The position numbers were made by a program, and so were the translations under genes. A stretch of DNA of 43,326 bases, taken from assembly GCA_938005705.1 (NCBI GenBank), contig CALLML010000018.1, forward strand, positions 1 to 43,326. The letters run 5' to 3'. Below are positions 23,960-32,069 of the stretch, one piece after another (positions within the stretch are counted from its first letter, which is position 1; each line of letters opens with the position of its first letter). Source of the DNA: an uncultured bacterium (GTDB lineage Bacteria; Verrucomicrobiota; Kiritimatiellia; PWTM01). The notes under the pieces were generated by a model. That model did not search any database. It was given only the letters and a program-made list of their open reading frames with translations, and was not told the origin of the DNA.

Positions 23960-24034
23960 GAAACAAGGCGGCCGATACACGTCGAAAATCCGCGCGCTTG
24001 ACGGGCGCGAGGCATCGCGGATGATGGCGAGGCA

Positions 24035-25084
24035 ATGATTTGCATTCTCGGCATCGAGACCTCGTGCGATGAGACGGCGGCGGCGGTGGTCGCGGCGCCC
24101 AGCCGCGTGCTGTCGAATGTCGTCCATAGTCAGATCCGGGAGCACGCGCCCTACGGCGGCGTCGTGCCCGAGATCGCCTCGCGCGCGCACGTCGAACGTC
24201 TGCCGGCCATTGTCGAGCGCGCGCGGGCCGAGGCGGGTATCGCCTGGGGCGAAGTGGACGGTATCGCCGTCACCAGCGAGCCGGGGCTGGCGGGGGCGTT
24301 GCTGGTAGGGGTGACCGCCGCCAAGGCGTTGGCGATGCGGTTGGACCGTCCGTTGATCGCCGTCCACCATATCGAGGCTCATTTGCGCTCCGTGTTTTTG
24401 GGAGAGGACTGTCCGCTGGATCCGCGCGCGCCGACCGTGGCGTTGGTGGTGTCCGGCGGCCACACATCGTTGTTTCATTTGCCGGGCGGGAACGACGCGC
24501 CGCGCCTGCTGGGGGTGACCCTCGACGACGCCGCCGGCGAGGCGCTCGACAAATGCGCGCAGTTGCTGGGCCTGGAATATCCGGGCGGACCCGCCATCGA
24601 GCGTGCCGCGGAGGGCGGAGACCCGGCGCGCGTGCCTTTGCCGCGCGGGCGTCCGAGCGCCGGCGTTGAGGGCCTCGATCCGGCGTTTTGTTTCAGCTTC
24701 AGTGGATTGAAGACGGCGGTGCGCTACTTCGTGCGCGATCACCCGGAGGCGCGCGAATCGCCGCTCCTGCGCGATTTGGCCGCGAGCTGCGAGGAGGCTG
24801 TGGTCGCCGCGCTGGTCGAGCGGGTAGAGGCCGCGGCCCATCGGCTGGGCGTTGGCCAGATTGCCGCCGCCGGCGGCGTGGCGCGCAACCGGCGGCTTCG
24901 GCAGCGCTTGGCCGAAGCGGCAGCACAGCGCGGCGCGCGTCTGGGCCTCGCCCCGCCGGAATTCTGCACCGACAACGCCGCCATGGTCGCGGCCGTGGCG
25001 GCGGCGGGATTCGGGCGGACGGTGCGACCGCCCAGCGCGCTGGAAATCCGTCCCACCGCCCCCCTCGGACTCGATGCGCCATGA
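24035..25084 (+). CDS. tsaD: tRNA threonylcarbamoyladenosine transferase subunit TsaD
   Basis: A 349-residue Kae1/TsaD protein, the catalytic subunit that places threonylcarbamoyl on A37 of ANN-decoding tRNAs. The opening ILGIETSCDETAAAVV, the HAPYGGVVPEIASRAHVERL segment, the metal site HHIEAHL near residues 111-117, the ATP-binding VVSGGHTSLFHL and GVTLDDAAGEALDKCAQLLGLEYPGGPAIE, and the late CTDNAAMVA Asp are all present. The length is normal. The gene heads a tightly coupled trio with a solute-binding lipoprotein and a KamA-like enzyme (ATGA, then GTGA overlaps). tsaB, tsaC and tsaE are not in the window. Confidence 0.95.
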   Translation: MICILGIETSCDETAAAVVAAPSRVLSNVVHSQIREHAPYGGVVPEIASRAHVERLPAIVERARAEAGIAWGEVDGIAVTSEPGLAGALLVGVTAAKALAMRLDRPLIAVHHIEAHLRSVFLGEDCPLDPRAPTVALVVSGGHTSLFHLPGGNDAPRLLGVTLDDAAGEALDKCAQLLGLEYPGGPAIERAAEGGDPARVPLPRGRPSAGVEGLDPAFCFSFSGLKTAVRYFVRDHPEARESPLLRDLAASCEEAVVAALVERVEAAAHRLGVGQIAAAGGVARNRRLRQRLAEAAAQRGARLGLAPPEFCTDNAAMVAAVAAAGFGRTVRPPSALEIRPTAPLGLDAP

Positions 25085-26805
25085 ATGCGCGCCGCGCGTT
25101 GCTCGCCGTTTTCGCGCTCCTGTTCTGCGCCGGATGCGGGCGCGCGTCCCGCCACGCCGACGACGTCGCCACGCTTCGGCTCATTGGCGCGCGTATCGGC
25201 GGATGCGACCCCGCCCGCGCGGGCGATGCGGCTTCCGCCGCCGTCTATGCGCGCCTCTATGAGGGGCTCCTGCAATACGATCCAGAGGCGCGGCCTTATC
25301 GCCTCATGCCCTCGCTGGCCGAGTCCATGCCCGAGGTCTCGGCCGACGGCCTCGAATACGTCTTTCGACTCCGCGCCGGCATTCGGTTTCACGACGATCC
25401 CTGTTTTGTCGCCACCGGCGGCGTTGGGCGCGAGGTTGTGGCGGAGGATTTCGTCTACAGCATCCAACGCGTGGCCGACCCCTTCGTGGCTTCGTCCGGC
25501 TGGTGGGCATTCAGCGATCGCATCGTGGGGCTGGACGAGTTTCGTGTGGCGGCCGCTGCGGCAGGCCGTGCCGATTACGACCGCCCCGTTTCCGGACTTC
25601 GCGCCGAGGACGCGCGCACACTGCGCCTGCGCTTGAAGCGTCCCTATCCGCAGCTCCTGTGGGTGCTGGCGATGCATTACGCCTATGTGGTTCCGCGCGA
25701 GGCGGTGGAGTATTATGGCGAGGATTTCGGACGCCATCCGGTCGGCACCGGCCCGTTCCAACTCGCCTCGTGGCGTCCGAACTATCGCATGGAATTTGTC
25801 CGCCACCCGCGTTGGACTGCCGCCGGCCGCGCGGAGGCCGCCGTGGGTCTGCCGGCGATCGGGCGCATCGTCGCTTACGTCGTCCAGGACCCCACCACGC
25901 AGTGGCTCCTCTTCCTCCAGGGACGGCTCGACCTCATCGGCGTCGCGCGCGACAACTGGGACGCCGTGTTCGACGAGACCGGCGCGCTGCGCGAATCGCT
26001 AAGCCTCGGCGGCATCGAGGCCCTGCGCCATGAGGCGCTCGAAATTCAGTACATCGGCTTCAACATGGACGACCCCGTCCTCGGCCCGAACCGTGCCCTG
26101 CGCTTGGCGCTCGCATGGGCGTTCGACGGCGAAGCCTGGTCGCGCTTCCACGGCGGGCGCGTGCGGCGCCCCCTCAGCCCCGTGCCCGCGGGCGTTGCCG
26201 GCGATCCCGGTCCGCCGTCGCGTCCCGTCGGCTTCGATCTCGATCGGGCGCGTGCGTTGCTGGCCGAGGCCGGCTATCCCGACGGGCGCGATCCGCATAC
26301 CGGTCGCCGTCTGCAACTGACGTTGGAAATCGCCGACGCCGACCGCCCCGAAATTCGCCAGTCCACCGACCTCTTCATCCAATTCATGGATCGCATCGGC
26401 GTCGTCGTGATGCCGTCCTACAACAACCGCCCCACCTTTTTCCAGAAGCTGGCGCGGCGTCAGGCGCAGATGTTTCGTCTGAGCTGGGTGGCGGATTATC
26501 CCGACGCCCAGAATTTTCTCCAGCTCTTCTATGGCCCGAACGCCTCGCCCGGCCCCAACCGCGTCAACTACGCCAACCCCGAATACGACCGCCTCTACGA
26601 GCGCATGAGGGAAATGCCCGACACGCCCGAGCGCACGGCGCTTTGCGCGCGGATGGTCGAGATTCTCGTCGAAGACGCGCCCTGGCTGCTCGTCGGCCGT
26701 CCGGTCGAGGTGGTCTTGAAGAGCGGGCGCCTGTGGAATTATCGTCCGCACGCCTTTCCTTATGGCATGGAAAAATACTGGCGCATCGAGGATGCGAATC
26801 CGTGA
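25081..26805 (+). CDS. Peptide/oligopeptide-type ABC solute-binding lipoprotein
   Basis: A 574-residue SBP_bac_5 family protein. It starts at the ATGA overlap with tsaD. LLAVFALLFCAGC suggests lipidation at Cys19, though Cys at -3 makes the lipobox atypical. Family patterns are YARLYEGLLQYDPEA, LAESMPEVSADGLEYVFRLRAGIRFHDDPCF, EDFVYSIQRVADP, HPVGTGPFQLASWRPNYRMEFVRHP, IEIQYIGFNMDDPVLGPNRALRLALAWAFD and WVADYPDAQNFLQLFYGPNASPGPN. No permease or ATPase follows; the full peptide transporter at 28015-35935 has its own binding protein, so this may be a second receptor for it. It is coupled by GTGA to the KamA-like gene, hinting at a lysine-containing or peptide substrate, which is inference. Confidence 0.88.
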   Translation: MNARRALLAVFALLFCAGCGRASRHADDVATLRLIGARIGGCDPARAGDAASAAVYARLYEGLLQYDPEARPYRLMPSLAESMPEVSADGLEYVFRLRAGIRFHDDPCFVATGGVGREVVAEDFVYSIQRVADPFVASSGWWAFSDRIVGLDEFRVAAAAAGRADYDRPVSGLRAEDARTLRLRLKRPYPQLLWVLAMHYAYVVPREAVEYYGEDFGRHPVGTGPFQLASWRPNYRMEFVRHPRWTAAGRAEAAVGLPAIGRIVAYVVQDPTTQWLLFLQGRLDLIGVARDNWDAVFDETGALRESLSLGGIEALRHEALEIQYIGFNMDDPVLGPNRALRLALAWAFDGEAWSRFHGGRVRRPLSPVPAGVAGDPGPPSRPVGFDLDRARALLAEAGYPDGRDPHTGRRLQLTLEIADADRPEIRQSTDLFIQFMDRIGVVVMPSYNNRPTFFQKLARRQAQMFRLSWVADYPDAQNFLQLFYGPNASPGPNRVNYANPEYDRLYERMREMPDTPERTALCARMVEILVEDAPWLLVGRPVEVVLKSGRLWNYRPHAFPYGMEKYWRIEDANP

Positions 26806-27950
26806 ACGAAAAAGACGCAGCGACGAACCGAAAGGGAGCGCCGAGTCGGCGAGAGGCGCGCGTTTTCCAAGGCTTGGAAAACCAGGGGCGGAAATTTTCC
26901 AAGGCTTGGAAAAAAACGCCCTCCGCTTTTCCAAGCCTTGGAAAACCGCCCGCGTGGAGTGACGCGACGCCCGCCGAATGGCGCGACTGGCGCTGGCAGC
27001 TTCGGCATCGGCTGCGGTCGCCGGACGATCTGGCGCGCCGGTTTCCCGCGTGGCGTCCCTCCGCCGCGGACCGCCGTGCCGCCGCGCGCTATCCGATGGC
27101 GGTCACGCCATATTACGCCGCGCTCATCCGGCAACCGTCCGACGCGGATCCGATTTTCCGGCTATGCGTCGCGCGCGCGGCGGAGCTAGACGATCCGATT
27201 TTTTGCGAGGCGGACCCGTTCCACGAAGCGTCGCATGAAGAAGCGCCGGGTTTGATTCGGCGCTATCGCGATCGCGCGCTGGTGCTGGTCACGCTGCAAT
27301 GCGCCACCTATTGCCGCCATTGCACACGCAAGCATCGCGTGGGACGGGATGGCGCGGGCGAAGCGGTAAGCCCGCGCCGCACGGCGGAATGGCTGGCGGC
27401 GCGGCCGGAATTGCGCGAAGCGCTGATCTCGGGCGGCGACCCGCTCACGCTCGACACGTCGCAACTCGCCCGCTGGCTGGAGGAGATTCGGCGGCGCGCG
27501 CCGAACATCGAAATCCTGCGCATCGGCACGCGTGCGCCGGTCGTCCTCCCGCAGCGCGTGGATCGTGAGCTGTGCGCCCTGTTGCGGCGGTATCATCCGG
27601 TGTGGATGAACGTGCATTTCAATCATCCGGCGGAGCTCACGGCGGAGGCCGCGGCCGCCTGCGAGCGGCTGGCCGATGCGGGCGTGCCGCTCGGCAATCA
27701 AACCGTGCTGCTGCACGGGGTCAACGATGACGCCGACACGCTGGAGGCGCTGTTTCGCGGGCTGATCCGGATGCGCGTGCGGCCGTACTACCTTTTTCAG
27801 TGCGATCCGGTGCGGGGCGTGGGGCATTTCCGGGTGTCGCCGGCGTGGGGCCGCGCGCTGATGCGCGAGCTGCGCCGACGCCTCTCCGGCCTGGCCATTC
27901 CCGCCTACGTCCGCGACGCGCCGGAGGCCGAAAGCAAAGTGCCGATGTGA
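26802..27950 (+). CDS. KamA-family radical SAM aminomutase-like enzyme with palindrome-coded insert
   Basis: A 382-residue relative of lysine 2,3-aminomutase and EpmB. The start is GTG 26802 in a GTGA overlap with the preceding gene, with GAGG ten bases upstream. Residues about 21-48 (VFQGLENQGRKFSKAWK..., then FPSLGK) are coded by three tandem palindromes and have no counterpart in the family. The conserved part begins WRDWRWQLRHRL. Radical SAM cysteines are C167, C171 and C174 (CATYCRHCTRKHRVG), followed by ALISGGDPLTLDTSQLARWLEEI and NQTVLLHGVNDD. The probable PLP lysine is K379 in DAPEAESKVPM, after which the protein stops; canonical KamA continues for several tens of residues. The substrate could be free lysine or an EF-P lysine; no EF-P gene is nearby. 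Confidence 0.87.
   Translation: MNEKDAATNRKGAPSRREARVFQGLENQGRKFSKAWKKTPSAFPSLGKPPAWSDATPAEWRDWRWQLRHRLRSPDDLARRFPAWRPSAADRRAAARYPMAVTPYYAALIRQPSDADPIFRLCVARAAELDDPIFCEADPFHEASHEEAPGLIRRYRDRALVLVTLQCATYCRHCTRKHRVGRDGAGEAVSPRRTAEWLAARPELREALISGGDPLTLDTSQLARWLEEIRRRAPNIEILRIGTRAPVVLPQRVDRELCALLRRYHPVWMNVHFNHPAELTAEAAAACERLADAGVPLGNQTVLLHGVNDDADTLEALFRGLIRMRVRPYYLFQCDPVRGVGHFRVSPAWGRALMRELRRRLSGLAIPAYVRDAPEAESKVPM
26863..26945 (+). repeat. Three tandem in-frame 19-bp palindromes, 32-bp period
   Basis: TTTTCCAAGGCTTGGAAAA lies at 26863-26881 and 26895-26913, and TTTTCCAAGCCTTGGAAAA (opposite orientation of the central base) at 26927-26945. Centres are 26872, 26904 and 26936, exactly 32 apart. 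The two 13-base spacers differ in sequence. All lie inside the KamA-like CDS and keep it open: the copies read FQGLEN, FSKAWK and FPSLGK, one in each frame. The arrangement matches the pair at 18768-18818. Confidence 0.95.
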
Positions 27951-27960
27951 AACGCGAAGC

Positions 27961-27988
27961 GGAGCGGTCCATACTTTCCAATCGCTCC
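27961..27988. terminator. Convergent hairpin between the KamA-like gene and the ABC operon
   Basis: GGAGCGGT (27961-27968) pairs with ATCGCTCC (27981-27988), eight pairs including one G-T wobble, over a 12-base loop. It lies 10 bases after the KamA-like stop and 26 bases from the end of the opposing ABC ATPase gene, so it could serve both strands. There is no clear T-run. Confidence 0.45.
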
Positions 27989-28014
27989 ACCATGCGGACG
28001 GCGGGTAGATGCGC

Positions 28015-29607
28015 TCAAATTCGGGACTGGCAATCCGCTTCGCCGATGCGGATGCAGGCGGCGAGGTGGCCGTCGCCGTAATCCTTGAGCGGCGGCTCGA
28101 TTTCGGCGCAGGCGGCCACGGCGCGCGGACAGCGCGTACGAAAACGGCAGCCGGAAGGCGGATTCATCGGGCTCGGCAGATCGCCGGTCAGGGGCGGCGC
28201 CTCGTGCGGCTGCTCCGGGTCGGGGTTCGGTATGGAGGCCATCAGCGCCTGGGTGTACGGATGCAGCGGGCGGTTGTAGAGCTCGTCGCGTCCGGCGAGC
28301 TCGACGATGCGCCCCAGGTACATCACGGCGACGCGGTTGGAGATGTGCTCCACCACGGCGAGGTCATGCGCGATGAAAAGATAGCTTATGCGAAATTCAC
28401 GCTGCAGATCGCGCATGAGGTTGATGATCTGCGCCTGAATGGAGACGTCGAGCGCGCTGACCGGCTCGTCGCATACGATGAAGTCCGCCCCCAGGGCCAG
28501 CGCGCGCGCAATGCCGATGCGCTGGCGCTGCCCGCCGCTGAACTCGTGCGGATACCGGTTTTGCGCATCCGCCGGCAGTCCGACGCGCTCGAGCAGCTCC
28601 GCGACGCGTCGGCGCCGTTCGGCCCGCGTGCCGATGCCGTGAATTTCGAGGCCCTCGGCGACGATGGCGCCGACGGTCATGCGCGGATTGAGCGAGCCGA
28701 TCGGGTCCTGAAAGATCACCTGCAGCTTTTCGCGCATCGCTCGCCACTCGGCGGTGTTGAGGCGGGAGAGGTCCACGCCGTCGGCCAGCACGCGCCCCGC
28801 TGTCAGCGGGATCAGGCCAAGGATGGTGCGTCCGACCGTCGTCTTGCCGCAGCCGGATTCGCCAACCAACCCCAGCACCTCGCCGCGTCGGACGTCGAAA
28901 CTGACGCCGTCCACGGCGCGGACGTAGCCTCGGATGGCGGAGAAGACGCCGCTGCGTACGGGGAACCACGTCTTCAACCCCTCGACGCGCAGGAGGACGT
29001 CTTCGGGCACGGCCGGATCGCGCCATCGTCGGCGCACATCATCGAACCGCAGTCGCCGGCGAAGAGCGCTGTAGCCGACCGGAAACGCCGCCAGCGCCGA
29101 GAGCGCCAGCGGAATGCTCCAAAGCAGCCGGCCGGGCGCGAAGAACCGGGCGCGAAAGACCGGCGAGAGGATGGCGGCGAGCGGGACCGCGACGCTCAGT
29201 CCGGCATACCAGGCCCAGGCCAGCGCCGACCACGCCGCCGCGCGCATGCCGCGGCTATCGGCATCGTCGAACACGCGATAAGCGATGTAGCCGACCCACG
29301 AGAAGAGCGAGACGATCGCCGCCCAGAAGGCCGAGTCATGCCGTCGGCGGCGCGCATCCTCCCAGGTGCGGTAAGCGAGCGGACCGGTGATGGCGGGCCA
29401 GATCAGGCCGATCAGGAAGCTGTAGGCGGTCCAGGCCCCTACGGCGACGGGATCGCCGAGCCGGCGCTGGGCGCGCAGGTGTCCGTACAGCCAGGCCGTC
29501 GTCATGAGGTTCAACAGCGTGTTGGGCACGACGTACCACAGGAGCGGCTGCAGCCAGGCCTCCAGCGGCGTCAACAATTCCACAGCGAGTGCGGCCTCCG
29601 GGTTCAC
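28015..29607 (-). CDS. OppF-type ABC ATPase with N-terminal five-helix membrane domain
   Basis: A 530-residue protein. The start is GTG 29607, in a GTGA overlap with the upstream ATPase gene; the frame is open much further but opposite coding content argues against a longer protein. Residues about 12-195 contain five predicted membrane helices: [71 protein letters not shown] and [21 protein letters not shown] normal OppF/DppF follows from about 210: [16 protein letters not shown], Walker [14 protein letters not shown]-loop [14 protein letters not shown], signature [14 protein letters not shown], Walker [14 protein letters not shown]-loop IAHD, and the C-terminal [14 protein letters not shown] cluster. 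OppF proteins are normally soluble and about 320-340 residues. Confidence 0.88.
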   Translation of the reverse strand: MNPEAALAVELLTPLEAWLQPLLWYVVPNTLLNLMTTAWLYGHLRAQRRLGDPVAVGAWTAYSFLIGLIWPAITGPLAYRTWEDARRRRHDSAFWAAIVSLFSWVGYIAYRVFDDADSRGMRAAAWSALAWAWYAGLSVAVPLAAILSPVFRARFFAPGRLLWSIPLALSALAAFPVGYSALRRRLRFDDVRRRWRDPAVPEDVLLRVEGLKTWFPVRSGVFSAIRGYVRAVDGVSFDVRRGEVLGLVGESGCGKTTVGRTILGLIPLTAGRVLADGVDLSRLNTAEWRAMREKLQVIFQDPIGSLNPRMTVGAIVAEGLEIHGIGTRAERRRRVAELLERVGLPADAQNRYPHEFSGGQRQRIGIARALALGADFIVCDEPVSALDVSIQAQIINLMRDLQREFRISYLFIAHDLAVVEHISNRVAVMYLGRIVELAGRDELYNRPLHPYTQALMASIPNPDPEQPHEAPPLTGDLPSPMNPPSGCRFRTRCPRAVAACAEIEPPLKDYGDGHLAACIRIGEADCQSRI

Positions 29608-30668
29608 GGCGCCTCCTTCGTCTGCGGGGTGGCGGCGCCCCGCTCCAGCCAGTGGCAAGCGGCGCGATGGTCCGGCCGGTACACGCACAGCGGCGGTATT
29701 TCCGCGCGGCAAATATCCATCACGTGGGGACACCGGGGATGAAACGCGCAGCCGGAGGGGATGGCGACTGGATTCGGCACGGCGCCGGGGATGGCCGTCA
29801 ACCGCTCCGCCCGCGCGCCCAGCCGGGGGATGCTGCGAAACAGGCCGGAGGTGTAGGGATGCAGGGGATGCCGGAACAGTTCGGCCGTTTCGGCTTCTTC
29901 GACGATCAGCCCCGCGTACATCACCGCCACGCGCCGCGCCATCTGGGCGACCACGCCCAGATCGTGCGTGATCAGCAGTACCGACATACCGAATTCGCGC
30001 TGCAGCCGCCGCAACAGCGAGAGTATCTGCGCCTGGATCGTCACGTCGAGCGCGGTCGTCGGCTCGTCGGCAATGACCAGCCCCGGCCGGCACGCCAGGG
30101 CCATCGCGATCATGGCGCGCTGCCGCATGCCGCCGGAGAGCTGGTGCGGATACTCGTTGAGCCGCTGCTCCGGGTTCGGAATACCGACGGCGCGCAACAT
30201 CTCCAGCGCGATCGCTCGCGCCTCGCTTTTCGACCGGGTCCGGTGCAGACGAATCCCCTCGATAATCTGTGAACCGATGGTGAAGACGGGATTGAGACTC
30301 GACATCGGCTCCTGAAAGATCATCGAGATACGGTTGCCGCGCACCTCGCGCATTTCGGACTCGGAAAGGCGCGTCAGCTCCATATCCCCATACCGCAGGC
30401 TTTCGGCCTCGATCCGGCCGGGCGGATCGGGAATCAACCGCAGCAGCGAGAGGGCTGTGACGCTCTTGCCGCAGCCGGACTCGCCCACCAAGCCGATCGT
30501 CGCGCCGGCCGGGATGTCGAGATCCACCCCGCGCACGGCCTGCGCGACGCCCTCGTCGAGGTGAAACGTCGTCCGCAGGCCGCGGATGCGGACGAGACAA
30601 CCGTCGGCGCCGCCGGTCTTCTGGCCGCTTGCGCCGCCGCGGGCGAAATCTGGGTTCAAGGGTTCCAT
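29604..30668 (-). CDS. OppD-type peptide ABC transporter ATPase
   Basis: A 354-residue ATPase with all nucleotide-binding motifs: Walker [15 protein letters not shown] near 59-72, Q-loop [14 protein letters not shown], signature [14 protein letters not shown], Walker [13 protein letters not shown], and H-loop [12 protein letters not shown]. The oligopeptide-type C-terminus has [14 protein letters not shown]. The start ATG at 30668 is 150 bases downstream of the OppC gene, a gap longer than elsewhere in the operon but without a gene. It is coupled to the OppF-type gene by GTGA. It forms the ATPase heterodimer of this importer. Confidence 0.93.
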   Translation of the reverse strand: MEPLNPDFARGGASGQKTGGADGCLVRIRGLRTTFHLDEGVAQAVRGVDLDIPAGATIGLVGESGCGKSVTALSLLRLIPDPPGRIEAESLRYGDMELTRLSESEMREVRGNRISMIFQEPMSSLNPVFTIGSQIIEGIRLHRTRSKSEARAIALEMLRAVGIPNPEQRLNEYPHQLSGGMRQRAMIAMALACRPGLVIADEPTTALDVTIQAQILSLLRRLQREFGMSVLLITHDLGVVAQMARRVAVMYAGLIVEEAETAELFRHPLHPYTSGLFRSIPRLGARAERLTAIPGAVPNPVAIPSGCAFHPRCPHVMDICRAEIPPLCVYRPDHRAACHWLERGAATPQTKEAP

Positions 30669-30818
30669 GGATTATCCGAGTGTCGTTCGATTCATCCGTT
30701 GCTGCCGTCATCCGGCCGGCGGCCGCGCCGCGCATACGCCCGCCGCCGGTCCGATGCTTTCGTGCTTTCCTTCATGCTTACGCCCTTGCTCAAGACGTTG
30801 GCCTTGGCGCCGCCGGAA

Positions 30819-32069
30819 TCAGTCCTTTCTTTTCACGGCGCGCACGATGGTGCGCGGGTCGAAGGCGTCGCGCAGGCCGTCGCCGAGGAACTGAAACGCC
30901 ACCACCGTGATGAAAATCATGACGCCGGGGACGAGCAGCCACGGATAATAGCGGATGTTCACGATATTCATCGTCTGCTGCAGCATGTTGCCCCAGCTCG
31001 CCTCCGGGTCCTGGATGCCGAGGCCGAGAAAACTCAGGCCTGACTCGCCGAGCATGCCGGCGGGGATGGCGAGCGTTGCCGAGACGATCGCATAGCTCAG
31101 CGTGCCCGGCAGGACGTGGCGCAGGATGACGCGCAGGTGTGAGGTGCCCAGTGCGCGCGCGGCCAGCACGTACTCGCCACGGCTGAGGCCCAGCGCCATG
31201 CCGCGGATCGTGCGGGCCATACCGGCCCAGCCGATGAAGGAGAGGATAATGACCACCGCAAAATAAATCTGAGTGGAGCTCATCTTCGCCGCATCGAAGG
31301 AGCTGCGCAGCGCCAGCAGCAGGTAGAACCCCGGCACCATCATCATCATTTCGCAGAGGCGCTGAAGCACGACGTCGGTCGTGCCGGAAAAATAGCCCGA
31401 GATGCCACCGAGCACCATGCCGATGGAGAATGAGATCAGCACGGCGACTATGCCGATGGTCAGCGACACGCGCGAGCCGTAGAGCACACGGGAGAGCACG
31501 TCGCGTCCGAGGTGGTCGGCGCCGAGCAGATAGAGCATCGGCGGGTAGCGCGTCAGGCGATCCGATTCGGCGGTGTCCGTCACCGTCGCTGAAGTCCCCG
31601 CGCGATCGGCCTCTGACTCGATGCCGAACAGATGCAGGCGGCTGGTCCACAGGCCGAGGATTTTGCGCGGCGGACCGCGCCGCACCAGGAAACGAATCGG
31701 ATAGGCCCGCGTGTCGACCTGTTTGATGGGGATGCGCAGCCGTTCGGCGATGAGTGCGGCGTTTTCGGGCCGCCCCTCGACATAGTGCTCGTTGAAATCG
31801 GCGTCGAGCAGGCGATAGCCGTTGTAGATGTAGGGGCGGGTCAGACGGCCCTGCGCGTCACGCCAATGGATGATCGTCGGCCAGAAATAACTCTTGTCTT
31901 TCGCGCCTTCCCAGTAGGCGTAGGGACTGATGAAGTCGGCGAAGATCATCAACGTGTAGAGCACCAGAAGAATCAAGCCGCCGTAGAGACTTAGCGTGTG
32001 ACGCCGCAACTTCCGCCACGCCAGCGACGTGGGCGAGCGGGCCGGAGGAATGACGCTTTCCTCAGTCAT
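30819..32069 (-). CDS. OppC-type peptide ABC transporter permease
   Basis: A 416-residue inner-membrane permease. The N-terminal helix is near 33-55 (LYGGLILLVLYTLMIFADFISPYAYW). A periplasmic stretch of about 150 residues follows (up to LYLLGADHLGRDVLSRVLYG near 195), about 100 residues longer than in enterobacterial OppC. The BPD_transp_1 core follows, with the EAA loop LAARALGTSHLRVILRHVLPG. The end is FLGDGLRDAFDPR, the usual OppC ending. It overlaps the OppB gene by eight bases. The enlarged periplasmic loop parallels the insertion in the partner OppB, so the two may form an extra docking surface; that is inference. Confidence 0.92.
   Translation of the reverse strand: MTEESVIPPARSPTSLAWRKLRRHTLSLYGGLILLVLYTLMIFADFISPYAYWEGAKDKSYFWPTIIHWRDAQGRLTRPYIYNGYRLLDADFNEHYVEGRPENAALIAERLRIPIKQVDTRAYPIRFLVRRGPPRKILGLWTSRLHLFGIESEADRAGTSATVTDTAESDRLTRYPPMLYLLGADHLGRDVLSRVLYGSRVSLTIGIVAVLISFSIGMVLGGISGYFSGTTDVVLQRLCEMMMMVPGFYLLLALRSSFDAAKMSSTQIYFAVVIILSFIGWAGMARTIRGMALGLSRGEYVLAARALGTSHLRVILRHVLPGTLSYAIVSATLAIPAGMLGESGLSFLGLGIQDPEASWGNMLQQTMNIVNIRYYPWLLVPGVMIFITVVAFQFLGDGLRDAFDPRTIVRAVKRKD

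Noticed and set aside
23742-24038. A 98-residue plus-strand ORF leading into tsaD
   Set aside because: It is charged low-complexity sequence overlapping the start of the FAD gene on the other strand; tsaD starts cleanly at 24035.
26863-26945. The tandem palindromes as a small CRISPR array
   Set aside because: Only three units, 19-bp repeats and 13-bp spacers, inside a coding sequence, with no cas genes; too small and wrongly proportioned.
28015-30735. A 906-residue open frame on the minus strand as one giant protein
   Set aside because: Its first 370 codons run through the OppD-type gene in another frame and are Arg/Pro-rich; the GTG at 29607 with a GTGA overlap explains the real protein.
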